Below are positions 33,944 to 41,000 of a DNA stretch of 64,000 nt, piece after piece. Under the pieces are notes generated by a model, which was given only the letters and a program-made list of their open reading frames with translations, did not search any database and was not told where the DNA came from. Position 1 is the first letter of the stretch; each line of letters starts with the position of its first letter. Made by a program: the position numbers and the translations under genes. Source of the stretch: Sedimentisphaerales bacterium (lineage in GTDB: Bacteria; Planctomycetota; Phycisphaerae; Sedimentisphaerales; Anaerobacaceae); contig JAFGEF010000017.1 of the NCBI GenBank assembly GCA_016931715.1, forward strand, positions 1-64,000, read 5' to 3'.

Positions 33944-34573
33944 TTAAACTTCAACGCCCTGCTTTAATCGATACACAAGAGGCACAAGCGCTTCGGCTGA
34001 AGTTATATCCGGATGCTTTCGCTTAGCCATTTCAATCAGCTCAATCGCTTCGGCACGCTTTTCGCCCCACGCTATTAAAATTTCGAGAGCTTCAACCTGG
34101 TAAGGCTTGAATCCGGCTCCCGTTTGTGAGCCGGCCTGAGATTGTTCTGCGAAATCCTGCAATTTACCCTTCAATTCAGCGATAATTTGCTGTGCCATCC
34201 TGCTTCCTATCGCAGGCATTGTGAGCAGGACTTTTTCGTCGCCGTTCTCTATCGCTGTTGCGATAGTCGCTATCGGAAGGTTTAGCGAACGCAGACCTTT
34301 TTTTATGCCGATTCCCTTCACGCTCGTATATTTTTTGAAAAAGTCTCTTTCGCCTTCATTCAAAAAACCAACCATTCTCGGAACGAGATTTCCGCCTCCA
34401 AGCGAACCTTCGTAATACTCCATCGTGCAAAGCGTAATATCCGAGCCGACCTTGCCTGAAAGCGCATCTGCGCAGTAGCTTGCAAGCATTACTTCATAGC
34501 TTACCGAACCAACCTTTACAAGGCAGGATTCAGCATCAAGTTTTATCAATTGTCCTTCTATTTGAGCTATCAT
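33944..34573 (-). CDS. ruvA: Holliday junction branch migration protein RuvA
   Basis: 209 aa junction-binding tetramer subunit. An N-terminal OB fold 'MIAQIEGQLIKLDAESCLVKVG', helix-hairpin-helix regions around 'FFKKYTSVKGIGIKKGL' and 'LTMPAIGSRMAQQIIAELK', a flexible linker, then the C-terminal RuvB-binding domain ('YQVEALEILIAWGEKRAEA'). Immediately upstream is a 142-bp gap containing a GxxExxY remnant and an 'acagattacacagat' repeat, which interrupts the expected tight ruvC-ruvA spacing. Confidence 0.93.
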   Translation of the reverse strand: MIAQIEGQLIKLDAESCLVKVGSVSYEVMLASYCADALSGKVGSDITLCTMEYYEGSLGGGNLVPRMVGFLNEGERDFFKKYTSVKGIGIKKGLRSLNLPIATIATAIENGDEKVLLTMPAIGSRMAQQIIAELKGKLQDFAEQSQAGSQTGAGFKPYQVEALEILIAWGEKRAEAIELIEMAKRKHPDITSAEALVPLVYRLKQGVEV

Positions 34574-34604
34574 AATTATCAGAAACTGATTTATTCCTTA
34601 TTTT

Positions 34605-34636
34605 ATCAGACACAGATTACACAGATTTCACTGATT
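34605..34636. repeat. 'acacagattacacagat' interspersed repeat
   Basis: CAGACACAGATTACACAGATTTCACTGATT, read in short words, belongs to the same CACAGAT/ACACGGATT family seen at 36698-36766, 37845-37919, 38326-38387 and 62280-62315. It abuts the GxxExxY gene remnant. Confidence 0.7.
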
Positions 34637-34646
34637 GTAAATAAAA

Positions 34647-34703
34647 TTAAAATATCTTTCTTCTGATTTCAACCGATGTGCCAAAATTTATCAATAGCCT
34701 GAC
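34647..34703 (-). pseudogene. C-terminal remnant of a GxxExxY protein gene
   Basis: On the - strand the frame reads 'VRLLINFGTSVEIRRKIF' followed by TAA. This is the characteristic C-terminus of GxxExxY proteins (GLLINFG.s...krrif) and parallels 'GLLINFGQSVKVKRRVFGY' of the intact gene at 37930-38310. Only about 19 codons remain; the rest of the gene is missing. It lies between ruvC and ruvA beside the CACAGAT repeat, the same association as the intact copy. Confidence 0.75.
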
Positions 34704-34715
34704 AGATATCAGTTT

Positions 34716-35207
34716 CTAACAATTTTTCATCTGTATCTGCAGCGAATTGGCACAGCACATAGCTGCGGCGACGGCATCCGCTACATCGTTGGGCTCGGGC
34801 AGTTCCGGCAGCATGAGAATCGTCTGAATAGTTCTCTGCACCTGCTCCTTTGACGCCCTGCCGTTGCCTGTTATTGATTTTTTTATCCGAGTCGCAGCAA
34901 AACTTTTCACTTCAATCAGCGACTGGGCACATTTTTGCAGTATAACACCTCTTGCGTGTCCCATCAATATCGCAGTTTTCGGATGTGCATAATGGGAGTA
35001 TAATTCCTCGACCGCGACAATATCCGGCCTGAAATTTTCGAGAATTTCACTTATATCACCGGCTATCCTGTTCAATCTTACCTCGAGCGGCAAATCGGTC
35101 GGCGTTCGCAAAACGCCCGCCTCGACAAGCTTTTCACCTTCGATGCTCGTTTCAAGGAAAGCATAGCCGCAAACCTGTAAACCAGGGTCAATACCAAGTA
35201 TTCTCAT
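34716..35207 (-). CDS. ruvC: Crossover junction endodeoxyribonuclease RuvC
   Basis: 163-aa Holliday junction resolvase. I choose ATG 35207 (MRILGIDPG...) over 35219, because this ATG overlaps the cysS stop as ATGA and has GGAG 7 nt upstream. Catalytic acidic residues are visible: Asp in 'LGIDPGLQVCGYAF', Glu in 'VAVEELYSH', and the C-terminal Asps in 'NDVADAVAAAMC'. 'HARGVILQK' and 'KKSITGNGRASKEQV' are family blocks. Translationally coupled to cysS. Confidence 0.95.
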   Translation of the reverse strand: MRILGIDPGLQVCGYAFLETSIEGEKLVEAGVLRTPTDLPLEVRLNRIAGDISEILENFRPDIVAVEELYSHYAHPKTAILMGHARGVILQKCAQSLIEVKSFAATRIKKSITGNGRASKEQVQRTIQTILMLPELPEPNDVADAVAAAMCCANSLQIQMKNC

Positions 35208-36682
35208 TTGGTTCTCCATGAGGTTCCATCAGGTTTATCTTCGAGCACGACTCCGGCTTCATCGATTTTTTTGCGAATCTCGTCAGCTCGCTTATAATCT
35301 TTCTGTTTTCTTGCTTCGTTTCGCTGTTCAATAAGAATCCTGACCAGCTTATCCATCAGTTCATTATCTACAGAACCAGTTTGCTCATATTCGTCCTTAA
35401 CAATTCCAAGCACATCGCCGCCAAGCAAGCTGAACAAGCCGTCAACTGCCTCCAAAGTCTGTTTTGTTGTTTTACTATCTTCAAGAAGTTTCTGCGTATC
35501 GCGTACGAACTCGAACATAACTGCCAAAGCAACAGAAGTATTCAGGTCGTCGTTCATCGCCTTTTCAAATTTCTCTTTCAAAACATCGAGCATCTTCGCG
35601 GCTTCTTTATCAACTTCGCCATCAGGAGCAGATTTTATTTTTTTTCTGACTTCAATCACGGCAGAAGTAATTTTGTCGAAGCCGCTCTGTGCGGCGTACA
35701 ATGCAGCATCGGAAAAGTCCAGAGGGCTTCTGTAATGGCTGTTCAAAACCAACTGCCGTATTGCCAGCGGGTCATATTGCCTTGTAAGCCTTTCATGCGA
35801 ACCAGAAAAAGCCTGTTTTAGAGTAATGAAATTATTGAGGCTCTTGCCCATTTTCTGGCCGTCAACTGTAACCATATTATTATGCACCCAGTATTTTACA
35901 AACGGTGCATCGTTGGCGGCTTCCGACTGGGCGATTTCACATTCGTGATGCGGGAATTTATTTTCCATACCGCCGCCGTGAATATCGATGGTCATGCCGA
36001 GATATTTCATACTCATAACCGAACATTCGAGATGCCAGCCGGGATAACCCATTCCCCACGGGCTTGGCCACTGCATGATATGGTTCGGTTCCGCTTTCTT
36101 CCAAATGGCGAAATCAACCGGATTTTTCTTTTCGGGTGAAACTTCCACACGTGTTCCCGCTATCATCTCATCAATATTTCTGCCGGAGAGCTTCCCGTAG
36201 TCCTTAAACTTCAAGACATCAAAATAAACCGAGCCGTTGACTTCGTAAGCATAGCCTTTTTCCAGCAGCGTTTTTACTAATTCAATCTGTTCGGTTATAT
36301 GGCCGCTCGCGCGCGGGCTTATATCAGGACGCACACAGTTCAGCATGTCCATATCCTCGAAATAGCTTCGTGTATAATATTCCGCTACTGCCATCGGATG
36401 CTTCTTTTCCTTGCGGGCTTCTTTCGCGATTTTGTCCTCGCCTTCGTCGGCATCGTCTGTGAGATGGCCCACATCAGTTATGTTCTGAACATAAGTAACA
36501 TTATACCCAAGGTAACGCAAGTAACGAACAAGTATATCGAAGCTGACATAACTTTTCGCATGACCGAGATGCGCATGACCATACACAGTCGGCCCGCAAA
36601 CATACATCCCGACACGACCTTCTTCCAGCGGCTCAAATTCTTCCTGCCGCCTCGTCAAACTATTATAAAGCTGCAATCCCAT
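35204..36682 (-). CDS. cysS: Cysteinyl-tRNA synthetase
   Basis: Class I aaRS charging tRNA-Cys. I choose ATG 36682 (492 aa) with AAGGGA upstream; the GTG 36703 alternative adds seven lysine-rich residues. Motifs: zinc Cys in 'MYVCGPTVYGHAHLGHAKSY' with HIGH as HLGH, 'WHLECSVMSMKYLG' zinc region, 'GGGMENKFPHHECEIAQSE', and the KMSKS loop as KMGKS in 'GQKMGKSLNNF'. The C-terminal DALR/anticodon region is present. It overlaps ruvC by 4 bp. Upstream it is separated from ispF by the GxxExxY/nuclease-like island. Confidence 0.96.
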   Translation of the reverse strand: MGLQLYNSLTRRQEEFEPLEEGRVGMYVCGPTVYGHAHLGHAKSYVSFDILVRYLRYLGYNVTYVQNITDVGHLTDDADEGEDKIAKEARKEKKHPMAVAEYYTRSYFEDMDMLNCVRPDISPRASGHITEQIELVKTLLEKGYAYEVNGSVYFDVLKFKDYGKLSGRNIDEMIAGTRVEVSPEKKNPVDFAIWKKAEPNHIMQWPSPWGMGYPGWHLECSVMSMKYLGMTIDIHGGGMENKFPHHECEIAQSEAANDAPFVKYWVHNNMVTVDGQKMGKSLNNFITLKQAFSGSHERLTRQYDPLAIRQLVLNSHYRSPLDFSDAALYAAQSGFDKITSAVIEVRKKIKSAPDGEVDKEAAKMLDVLKEKFEKAMNDDLNTSVALAVMFEFVRDTQKLLEDSKTTKQTLEAVDGLFSLLGGDVLGIVKDEYEQTGSVDNELMDKLVRILIEQRNEARKQKDYKRADEIRKKIDEAGVVLEDKPDGTSWRTK

Positions 36683-36697
36683 AATTCCCTTCTTCTT

Positions 36698-36766
36698 TGA
36701 CACTTATTTTGACACTGATTAACACTGTTTTTTTAGACACGGATTTACACAGATAAACACGGATTT
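36698..36766. repeat. 'acacggatttacacagat' interspersed repeat
   Basis: Tandem, partly degenerate copies of ACACTGATT, ACACGGATTT and ACACAGATAAACACGG lie between cysS and the DUF5655-like gene. They mark the right edge of the two-gene island. Confidence 0.7.
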
Positions 36767-36791
36767 TATTATATTTTTTAGAATTCTACAT

Positions 36792-37826
36792 TTACTCATA
36801 TTTTTTTACAAGTTGTTCTATTAATCTTCTAATTTCATCCCAATGATTAGCATCAACGATTTCAACCGAGCAATTTGGGCTATTTCCGCCCCAATAACGC
36901 CGAATGGATTCAGAATGACTACGGATATTATTATGTTCTGATCCTAAAATTTTTTGAACCTCTTTTTCTGTCATAAGTACAATAAGTCGGATTTTCTTCT
37001 TTTGAAGCTGTATGTATGCAATTTGTTTGGTATCGAGCACGCCAATATAATATTTAGTTGGATTGAACCTCAACGTTTCCTTAGTATTGATAAATGTTTG
37101 CTGGAGTTTTTTATATATTGCCACAATTTCCGATGGGCGGTCTTGGAGATGAAATTCTTCTGTGTATTTAAAGGATTCTGGCTTTTCCTTTTCAGGCAAA
37201 AGCGTAATGGCATCTTCAAACGACAAATTTTGTAAGGGCGGCTCGACTGTGATAATATCATTGTTGTTTTGTCGAAAATGATTGACTATTTCGACTTTAA
37301 CCATTTTTGCCCATGTATCTGTGTAAGTATCAATTATCTCTTTGAACTCTGCTTTTGGCCCGTCAATAATAATCAGAATATTCTGGCTATCATCCAACAT
37401 GTCTTTCAAGAACTTATATATTTCTCTCGATCCAATTGACTCTCTAATTTTATTTTCGAGATTTGCGTTTTCACGAAAAAGTCTGAATATAGCATCTATT
37501 AGTTTCTGTCGTTGTTTTGAGTCCCTGTAGAAAGCAAAGAATTTAGTAATCTGTGGGAAAATATGGTTGAAGAAATCGTGACTTTGGAGTTCAACTTCAA
37601 CGAGATAGAACTGCGGGTCATCAGAATCAGACATGTCGATTAAGAAGCCGTCAGGGATTGTTCCTCCCAAAGATGAGGTATTGACTTTTTTCTTAGTGTC
37701 GATATAAATCGCCTTGTCACCAAAGATGGTTTGGGCGTTCTGGGCGATGAGTTGTTCAAATGCATCTTCCTTGTTGTAAAGTACTTGCTCAAAATTATCC
37801 CCGTTAAGAGACACACCTATAGCCAT
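36792..37826 (-). CDS. DUF5655-type protein with PD-(D/E)XK nuclease-like N-terminus
   Basis: 344 aa. The N-terminal half has the pattern 'GTIPDGFLIDMSDSDD' then 'FYLVEVELQSHDFFNHIFPQI', that is D...ExE, which resembles PD-(D/E)XK restriction-like folds although the usual Lys is not obvious. The C-terminal about 110 residues ('TKYYIGVLDTKQIAYIQLQK' to 'HWDEIRRLIEQLV') match the DUF5655 pattern that often ends such proteins. RBS GGAGG-like sequence (GGAGAATTTA) precedes the ATG. It is flanked on both sides by ACACGGATT repeats and lies next to a GxxExxY gene. A DNA-related or defence role is possible, not shown. Confidence 0.75.
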   Translation of the reverse strand: MAIGVSLNGDNFEQVLYNKEDAFEQLIAQNAQTIFGDKAIYIDTKKKVNTSSLGGTIPDGFLIDMSDSDDPQFYLVEVELQSHDFFNHIFPQITKFFAFYRDSKQRQKLIDAIFRLFRENANLENKIRESIGSREIYKFLKDMLDDSQNILIIIDGPKAEFKEIIDTYTDTWAKMVKVEIVNHFRQNNNDIITVEPPLQNLSFEDAITLLPEKEKPESFKYTEEFHLQDRPSEIVAIYKKLQQTFINTKETLRFNPTKYYIGVLDTKQIAYIQLQKKKIRLIVLMTEKEVQKILGSEHNNIRSHSESIRRYWGGNSPNCSVEIVDANHWDEIRRLIEQLVKKYE

Positions 37827-37844
37827 TATTAAATTCTCCTCCGT

Positions 37845-37919
37845 TTTATCTGTGTTAATCTGTGTAAATCCGTGTCTAAAATCATTACCGTGTTAATCCT
37901 GTGTAAATCCGTGCCTAAA
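37845..37919. repeat. 'gtgttaatccgtgtctaaa' interspersed repeats
   Basis: Several tandem copies of TGTGTTAATCTGTGTAAATC and CGTGTTAATCCTGTG-like words lie between the nuclease-like gene and the GxxExxY gene. This is the opposite orientation of the repeat seen at 36698. Confidence 0.75.
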
Positions 37920-37929
37920 AAGAGCCCTG

Positions 37930-38310
37930 TCAATCTGTGTCGTAACCAAAGACCCGGCGTTTTACTTTTACAGATTGTCCGAAATTTATTAATAAGCCCA
38001 CCTGCAACCCTGTAGCCTTCAGATAATTTACCAACTGCACCTCGTGGGCAGGCATAAGGTCGCTTACGGCCTTAACTTCTACAATAACTTTATCGTCAAC
38101 CACAATATCAACAAAGTAGTCGCCAATAATTTGCCCGTGATAAGAAACCTTAAGCGGAACTTCAGAATTACATTTTACTACATTTTCACTCAGTTCTATC
38201 TCAAGAGCTTTTTGATAGAGTTTTTCGACAAAACCCTGCCCAAGCTCTTTATGTACCGCGTAGGCCGCAGCAATAATTTTCTCCGATAACTCCTTATGCT
38301 TCAACATCAT
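37930..38310 (-). CDS. GxxExxY family protein
   Basis: 126 aa. It contains the name-giving motif in 'GQGFVEKLYQKALEIEL' (G-x-x-E-x-x-Y) and PD-(D/E)XK-like blocks 'GDYFVDIVVDDKVIVEVKAV' and 'HEVQLVNYLKATGLQVGLLINFG'. The D...ExK arrangement suggests a nuclease-like fold. The biological role of the family is not established to my knowledge. Flanked on both sides by 'gtgttaatccgtgtctaaa' repeats, with a decayed relative at 34647-34703. Confidence 0.9.
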   Translation of the reverse strand: MMLKHKELSEKIIAAAYAVHKELGQGFVEKLYQKALEIELSENVVKCNSEVPLKVSYHGQIIGDYFVDIVVDDKVIVEVKAVSDLMPAHEVQLVNYLKATGLQVGLLINFGQSVKVKRRVFGYDTD

Positions 38311-38325
38311 CGTTACTCAAATTTT

Positions 38326-38387
38326 AACAGTGTTAATCTGTGTTAATCCGTGTCTAAAAATAACCGTGTTAATCCGTGTCTAAAAAA
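38326..38387. repeat. 'gtgttaatccgtgtctaaa' interspersed repeats
   Basis: Three close copies of GTGTTAATCCGTGTCTAAAA separate the GxxExxY gene from ispF. They mark the left (operon-upstream) edge of the island. Confidence 0.75.
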
Positions 38388-38392
38388 CATTT

Positions 38393-38908
38393 TTACAAGC
38401 CTCTTCTTTTTTTCTTTCTCAAAAGAGCTGTTGCAGTGGCGGCGATAGCCTGGCCTGCGCCGATGTCACCTAATCCTTCGTTGGTTTTGGCTTTGACATT
38501 CATCGCGGTAAAGTCAATTCCCAAAAGCCCTGCGACAATCCTTTTCATCTGTCCCTTATATGGACCGAGCCGGGGCATTTCCGCGTGAATAATCAAATCG
38601 ACATTTATTACCTGCCAGCGTTTTTCTTCGAGCTTTTCCTTAACAACTAACAGCAATTCCTTGCTGTCAATATCCTTCCATTTGTCATCGGTATCTGGAA
38701 ACAATGTCCCGATATCGCCCATGCCTGAAGCCCCGAGCAACGCATCTATCACGGCGTGAATGCCGACATCGCCGTCGCTATGCCCGAGCAGCCCAAGCGG
38801 AAAAGGAATATAAATCCCGCAGAGCATCAGCTTGCGGTTCTCGACGAGCCTGTGGATGTCCGTGCCAATCCCGATTCGATAATCAGGTTCGTTCTCCTCT
38901 GGTATCAC
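38393..38908 (-). CDS. ispF: 2-C-methyl-D-erythritol 2,4-cyclodiphosphate synthase
   Basis: MEP-pathway enzyme making the cyclic diphosphate precursor of isoprenoids; trimeric and zinc-dependent. 171 aa. Metal ligands in 'RIGIGTDIHRL' (D-x-H) and 'HSDGDVGIHAVIDALLGAS', then 'GDIGTLFPDTD', 'VDLIIHAEMPRLGPY' and 'KAKTNEGLGDIGAGQAI'. The GTG start at 38908 overlaps the hisB stop by 4 bp, indicating translational coupling. The product ultimately feeds the FPP used by UppS. The last residues are strongly basic (KKKRRG). Confidence 0.96.
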   Translation of the reverse strand: MIPEENEPDYRIGIGTDIHRLVENRKLMLCGIYIPFPLGLLGHSDGDVGIHAVIDALLGASGMGDIGTLFPDTDDKWKDIDSKELLLVVKEKLEEKRWQVINVDLIIHAEMPRLGPYKGQMKRIVAGLLGIDFTAMNVKAKTNEGLGDIGAGQAIAATATALLRKKKRRGL

Positions 38909-39489
38909 AATACCCCCTTCGTACTTGGCACGTCAGAACCGCGAATTTTTATCGCTGCACTCAATGCCATGCCAAGCCCTTTGAAAATAGCTTCCGCTAT
39001 GTGATGACTGTTCGTGCCGTAAGGTACGTTTATATGAAGATTGAACCTGCCGTTATTTGAAAAACTTCGCAGCATTTCTTCGAGGCACTCGACATCGAAA
39101 TCCCCGATTTTGTTTGTCCTGTACTCAACATTATAAACGCACGCCGCCCTGCCCGACAAATCGACCGAGACATTCGCCAGCGCATCTTCCATAGGCACAG
39201 AACTGGAACCATAACGCACGATACCCTTTTTACCGCCGAGCGCTTTGAGAAGACCTTCTCCAAGGCATATTGCAATATCTTCTACGGTATGATGAGCGTC
39301 AACCTCGAGGTCACCTTTCGCTTTCACAACCAGGTCTATTCCGCTGTGCTTGCTCAAATGTGTAAGCATGTGGTCGAGAAAACCGACGCCCGTATCGATT
39401 TCATACCTGCCTGTCCCATCAAGGTTCATCTCCACGTGAATATCGGTTTCGTTAGTTTTCCTGTCTATCTTTGCAATTCTATCATCCAT
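38905..39489 (-). CDS. hisB: Imidazoleglycerol-phosphate dehydratase
   Basis: Sixth step of histidine synthesis. Monofunctional, 194 aa. Manganese ligands in the two repeats: 'LDHMLTHLSKHSGIDL', 'DAHHTVEDIAICLGE' and 'NSHHIAEAIFKGLG'. N-terminal 'RKTNETDIHVEMNLDG' is typical. Follows hisC (35 bp) and overlaps ispF by 4 bp on the - strand. Confidence 0.97.
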   Translation of the reverse strand: MDDRIAKIDRKTNETDIHVEMNLDGTGRYEIDTGVGFLDHMLTHLSKHSGIDLVVKAKGDLEVDAHHTVEDIAICLGEGLLKALGGKKGIVRYGSSSVPMEDALANVSVDLSGRAACVYNVEYRTNKIGDFDVECLEEMLRSFSNNGRFNLHINVPYGTNSHHIAEAIFKGLGMALSAAIKIRGSDVPSTKGVL

Positions 39490-39524
39490 AACAATACCCT
39501 TTTACAACTGTCCGCCAAACCAGT

Positions 39525-40580
39525 TCAGGCGGACTTAATTGCCAGAATTTCCTTCATGGCTGCTATTAATTTGTCATTCTGCTGCGGTTTTCCTACTGAA
39601 ATTCTCAGATTATTATCAATACCCGGATATGGGAAATATCTTACGTAAATATTTTTCTTTTTTAGTTCCTCATAAATTTTCGAAGCACTGCTGTTTCTGC
39701 ATTCGGCAAAAACGAAGTTTGAAGAACTGTCCGGAACCTTAAAACCAAGACTTCTTAACTGTTCCGTCAGCCTTGCTCTTTCAGATTTTATTTTCTCGAT
39801 ATTTGTTTTGAAATACTTCTGGTCTTTTATTGCTTCGGCTGCAAGTGCAATCGCTATCGAATCGACATTATAAGAATCCTTCACTTTTATCAGGCCTTCT
39901 ATCAGGTCCGGCTGTGCTATTGCGTAACCAAACCTCAATCCCGCCAGAGAGTATCCTTTGCTCAAAGAACGCAGAATTATTACATTATCGAAATCCTTAA
40001 CCAGAGCAGTACAATTTTTTTCGGCATAATCGACATAAGCTTCATCGACAAGCAGTACGCCGGTAATTTCATCAGCCAGCGAAGCCAGTTCTTCCGTATT
40101 AATAAAGCTGCCGCTTGGAGCGTTCGGATTACATACGATAGTTAAAGAAGCATTAGTCGCCGCCAGCTTTGCAGGCAGGTTAAACTCCTCGTCGAAAGGA
40201 ATTTCTATCACCTGGCAATTCTGAATTTTGGCAAGGACGGGATAAAGTGTATATGTCGGAACCGGATAAGCGGCCGGCCGATTCTCGTCGCAAAATGCCC
40301 GAAAAGCCAGGTTCAGCAGGTCATCACCGCCGTTGCAGCACATAATATTTTCAGCAGAAACACCATTCAGCTCTGCAGCCGCCTCGCGAAACTTGTTTCC
40401 GAGAGGGTCGGGATACCGCCGCAATTGCTCGGCTGTAATTTTGCCAAGCATTTCCATCACTTTTGGCGACGGCGGAAACGGATTTTCATTGGTATTCAGC
40501 TTGATTACATCTGTCTGTTTCGGCTGAAAACCAGGCTCGTAACCTTTTAATTTCTCTATATTTTCACGAAAATAACTCAT
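39525..40580 (-). CDS. hisC: Histidinol-phosphate aminotransferase
   Basis: PLP enzyme of histidine biosynthesis. 351 aa. Seen: 'IKLNTNENPFPPSPKV', 'NIMCCNGGDDLLNLAF', 'VCNPNAPSGSFI', 'VLLVDEAYVDYA', PLP-lysine in 'ILRSLSKGYSLAGLRFGYA', and the C-terminal Arg in 'NNLRISVGKPQQNDKLI'. It is the first gene of the long - strand run that continues through hisB, ispF, cysS and ruvCAB. Other his genes are not nearby. Confidence 0.95.
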   Translation of the reverse strand: MSYFRENIEKLKGYEPGFQPKQTDVIKLNTNENPFPPSPKVMEMLGKITAEQLRRYPDPLGNKFREAAAELNGVSAENIMCCNGGDDLLNLAFRAFCDENRPAAYPVPTYTLYPVLAKIQNCQVIEIPFDEEFNLPAKLAATNASLTIVCNPNAPSGSFINTEELASLADEITGVLLVDEAYVDYAEKNCTALVKDFDNVIILRSLSKGYSLAGLRFGYAIAQPDLIEGLIKVKDSYNVDSIAIALAAEAIKDQKYFKTNIEKIKSERARLTEQLRSLGFKVPDSSSNFVFAECRNSSASKIYEELKKKNIYVRYFPYPGIDNNLRISVGKPQQNDKLIAAMKEILAIKSA

Positions 40581-41000
40581 AAACCACCAATATCGTCATT
40601 GCGAGACGTCTGAAAGACAACGCGGCAATCTGCAATCGTACGCTCTGAGATTGCTTCGTCGCTGCGATTCCGGCAATGACGTGTTAAATAATACGCAATA
40701 AGATAAGATTATAAGATATTTTGCCAAAAGTGAAAGAGAAGATTTTAGGATAAATCAAAACATACTTCGGAAAGGAAATATTGAATTTGATAATTTTTTC
40801 TTTTTAAACCTAAAATACTATCTGCACAAGAGTTACGCAGGCGGCAATTTATTATTTTACTTGTGGATTTTACAAAACCATTCGTGTAAAATAATTGCTT
40901 CGTAAATATAAATGAATAGGCTGTTTTGCATTAGTGAATCTTTATCTGACAAAAGTTTTTAAGGATGAAGATTTCACGACATCTTTGAAAGGAGAAGAAA
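40581..41000. other. Divergent intergenic region between hisC and the triple methyltransferase
   Basis: 420 bp without a gene. It contains the inverted repeat at 40594-40681 and an AT-rich stretch that should hold both divergent promoters. An RBS, AAAGGAG, lies at the right end. Confidence 0.6.
40594..40681. repeat. Interspersed repeat, CGTCATTGC...GCAATGACG
   Basis: Ends CGTCATTGC and GCAATGACG form an inverted pair. The interior includes GAGATTGCTTCGTCGC, the common 'cgtcattgcgag...gaagcaatctc' interspersed type. A second, reversed partial copy is at 43572-43619, and a fragment is near 62247-62272. Confidence 0.75.

Noticed and set aside
37845-37919. Possible CRISPR-like array of 'gtgttaatccgtgt' units
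   Set aside because: The units are adjacent or overlapping, degenerate, and lack unique spacers of constant length. This is an interspersed repeat, not a CRISPR. No cas gene is in the window.
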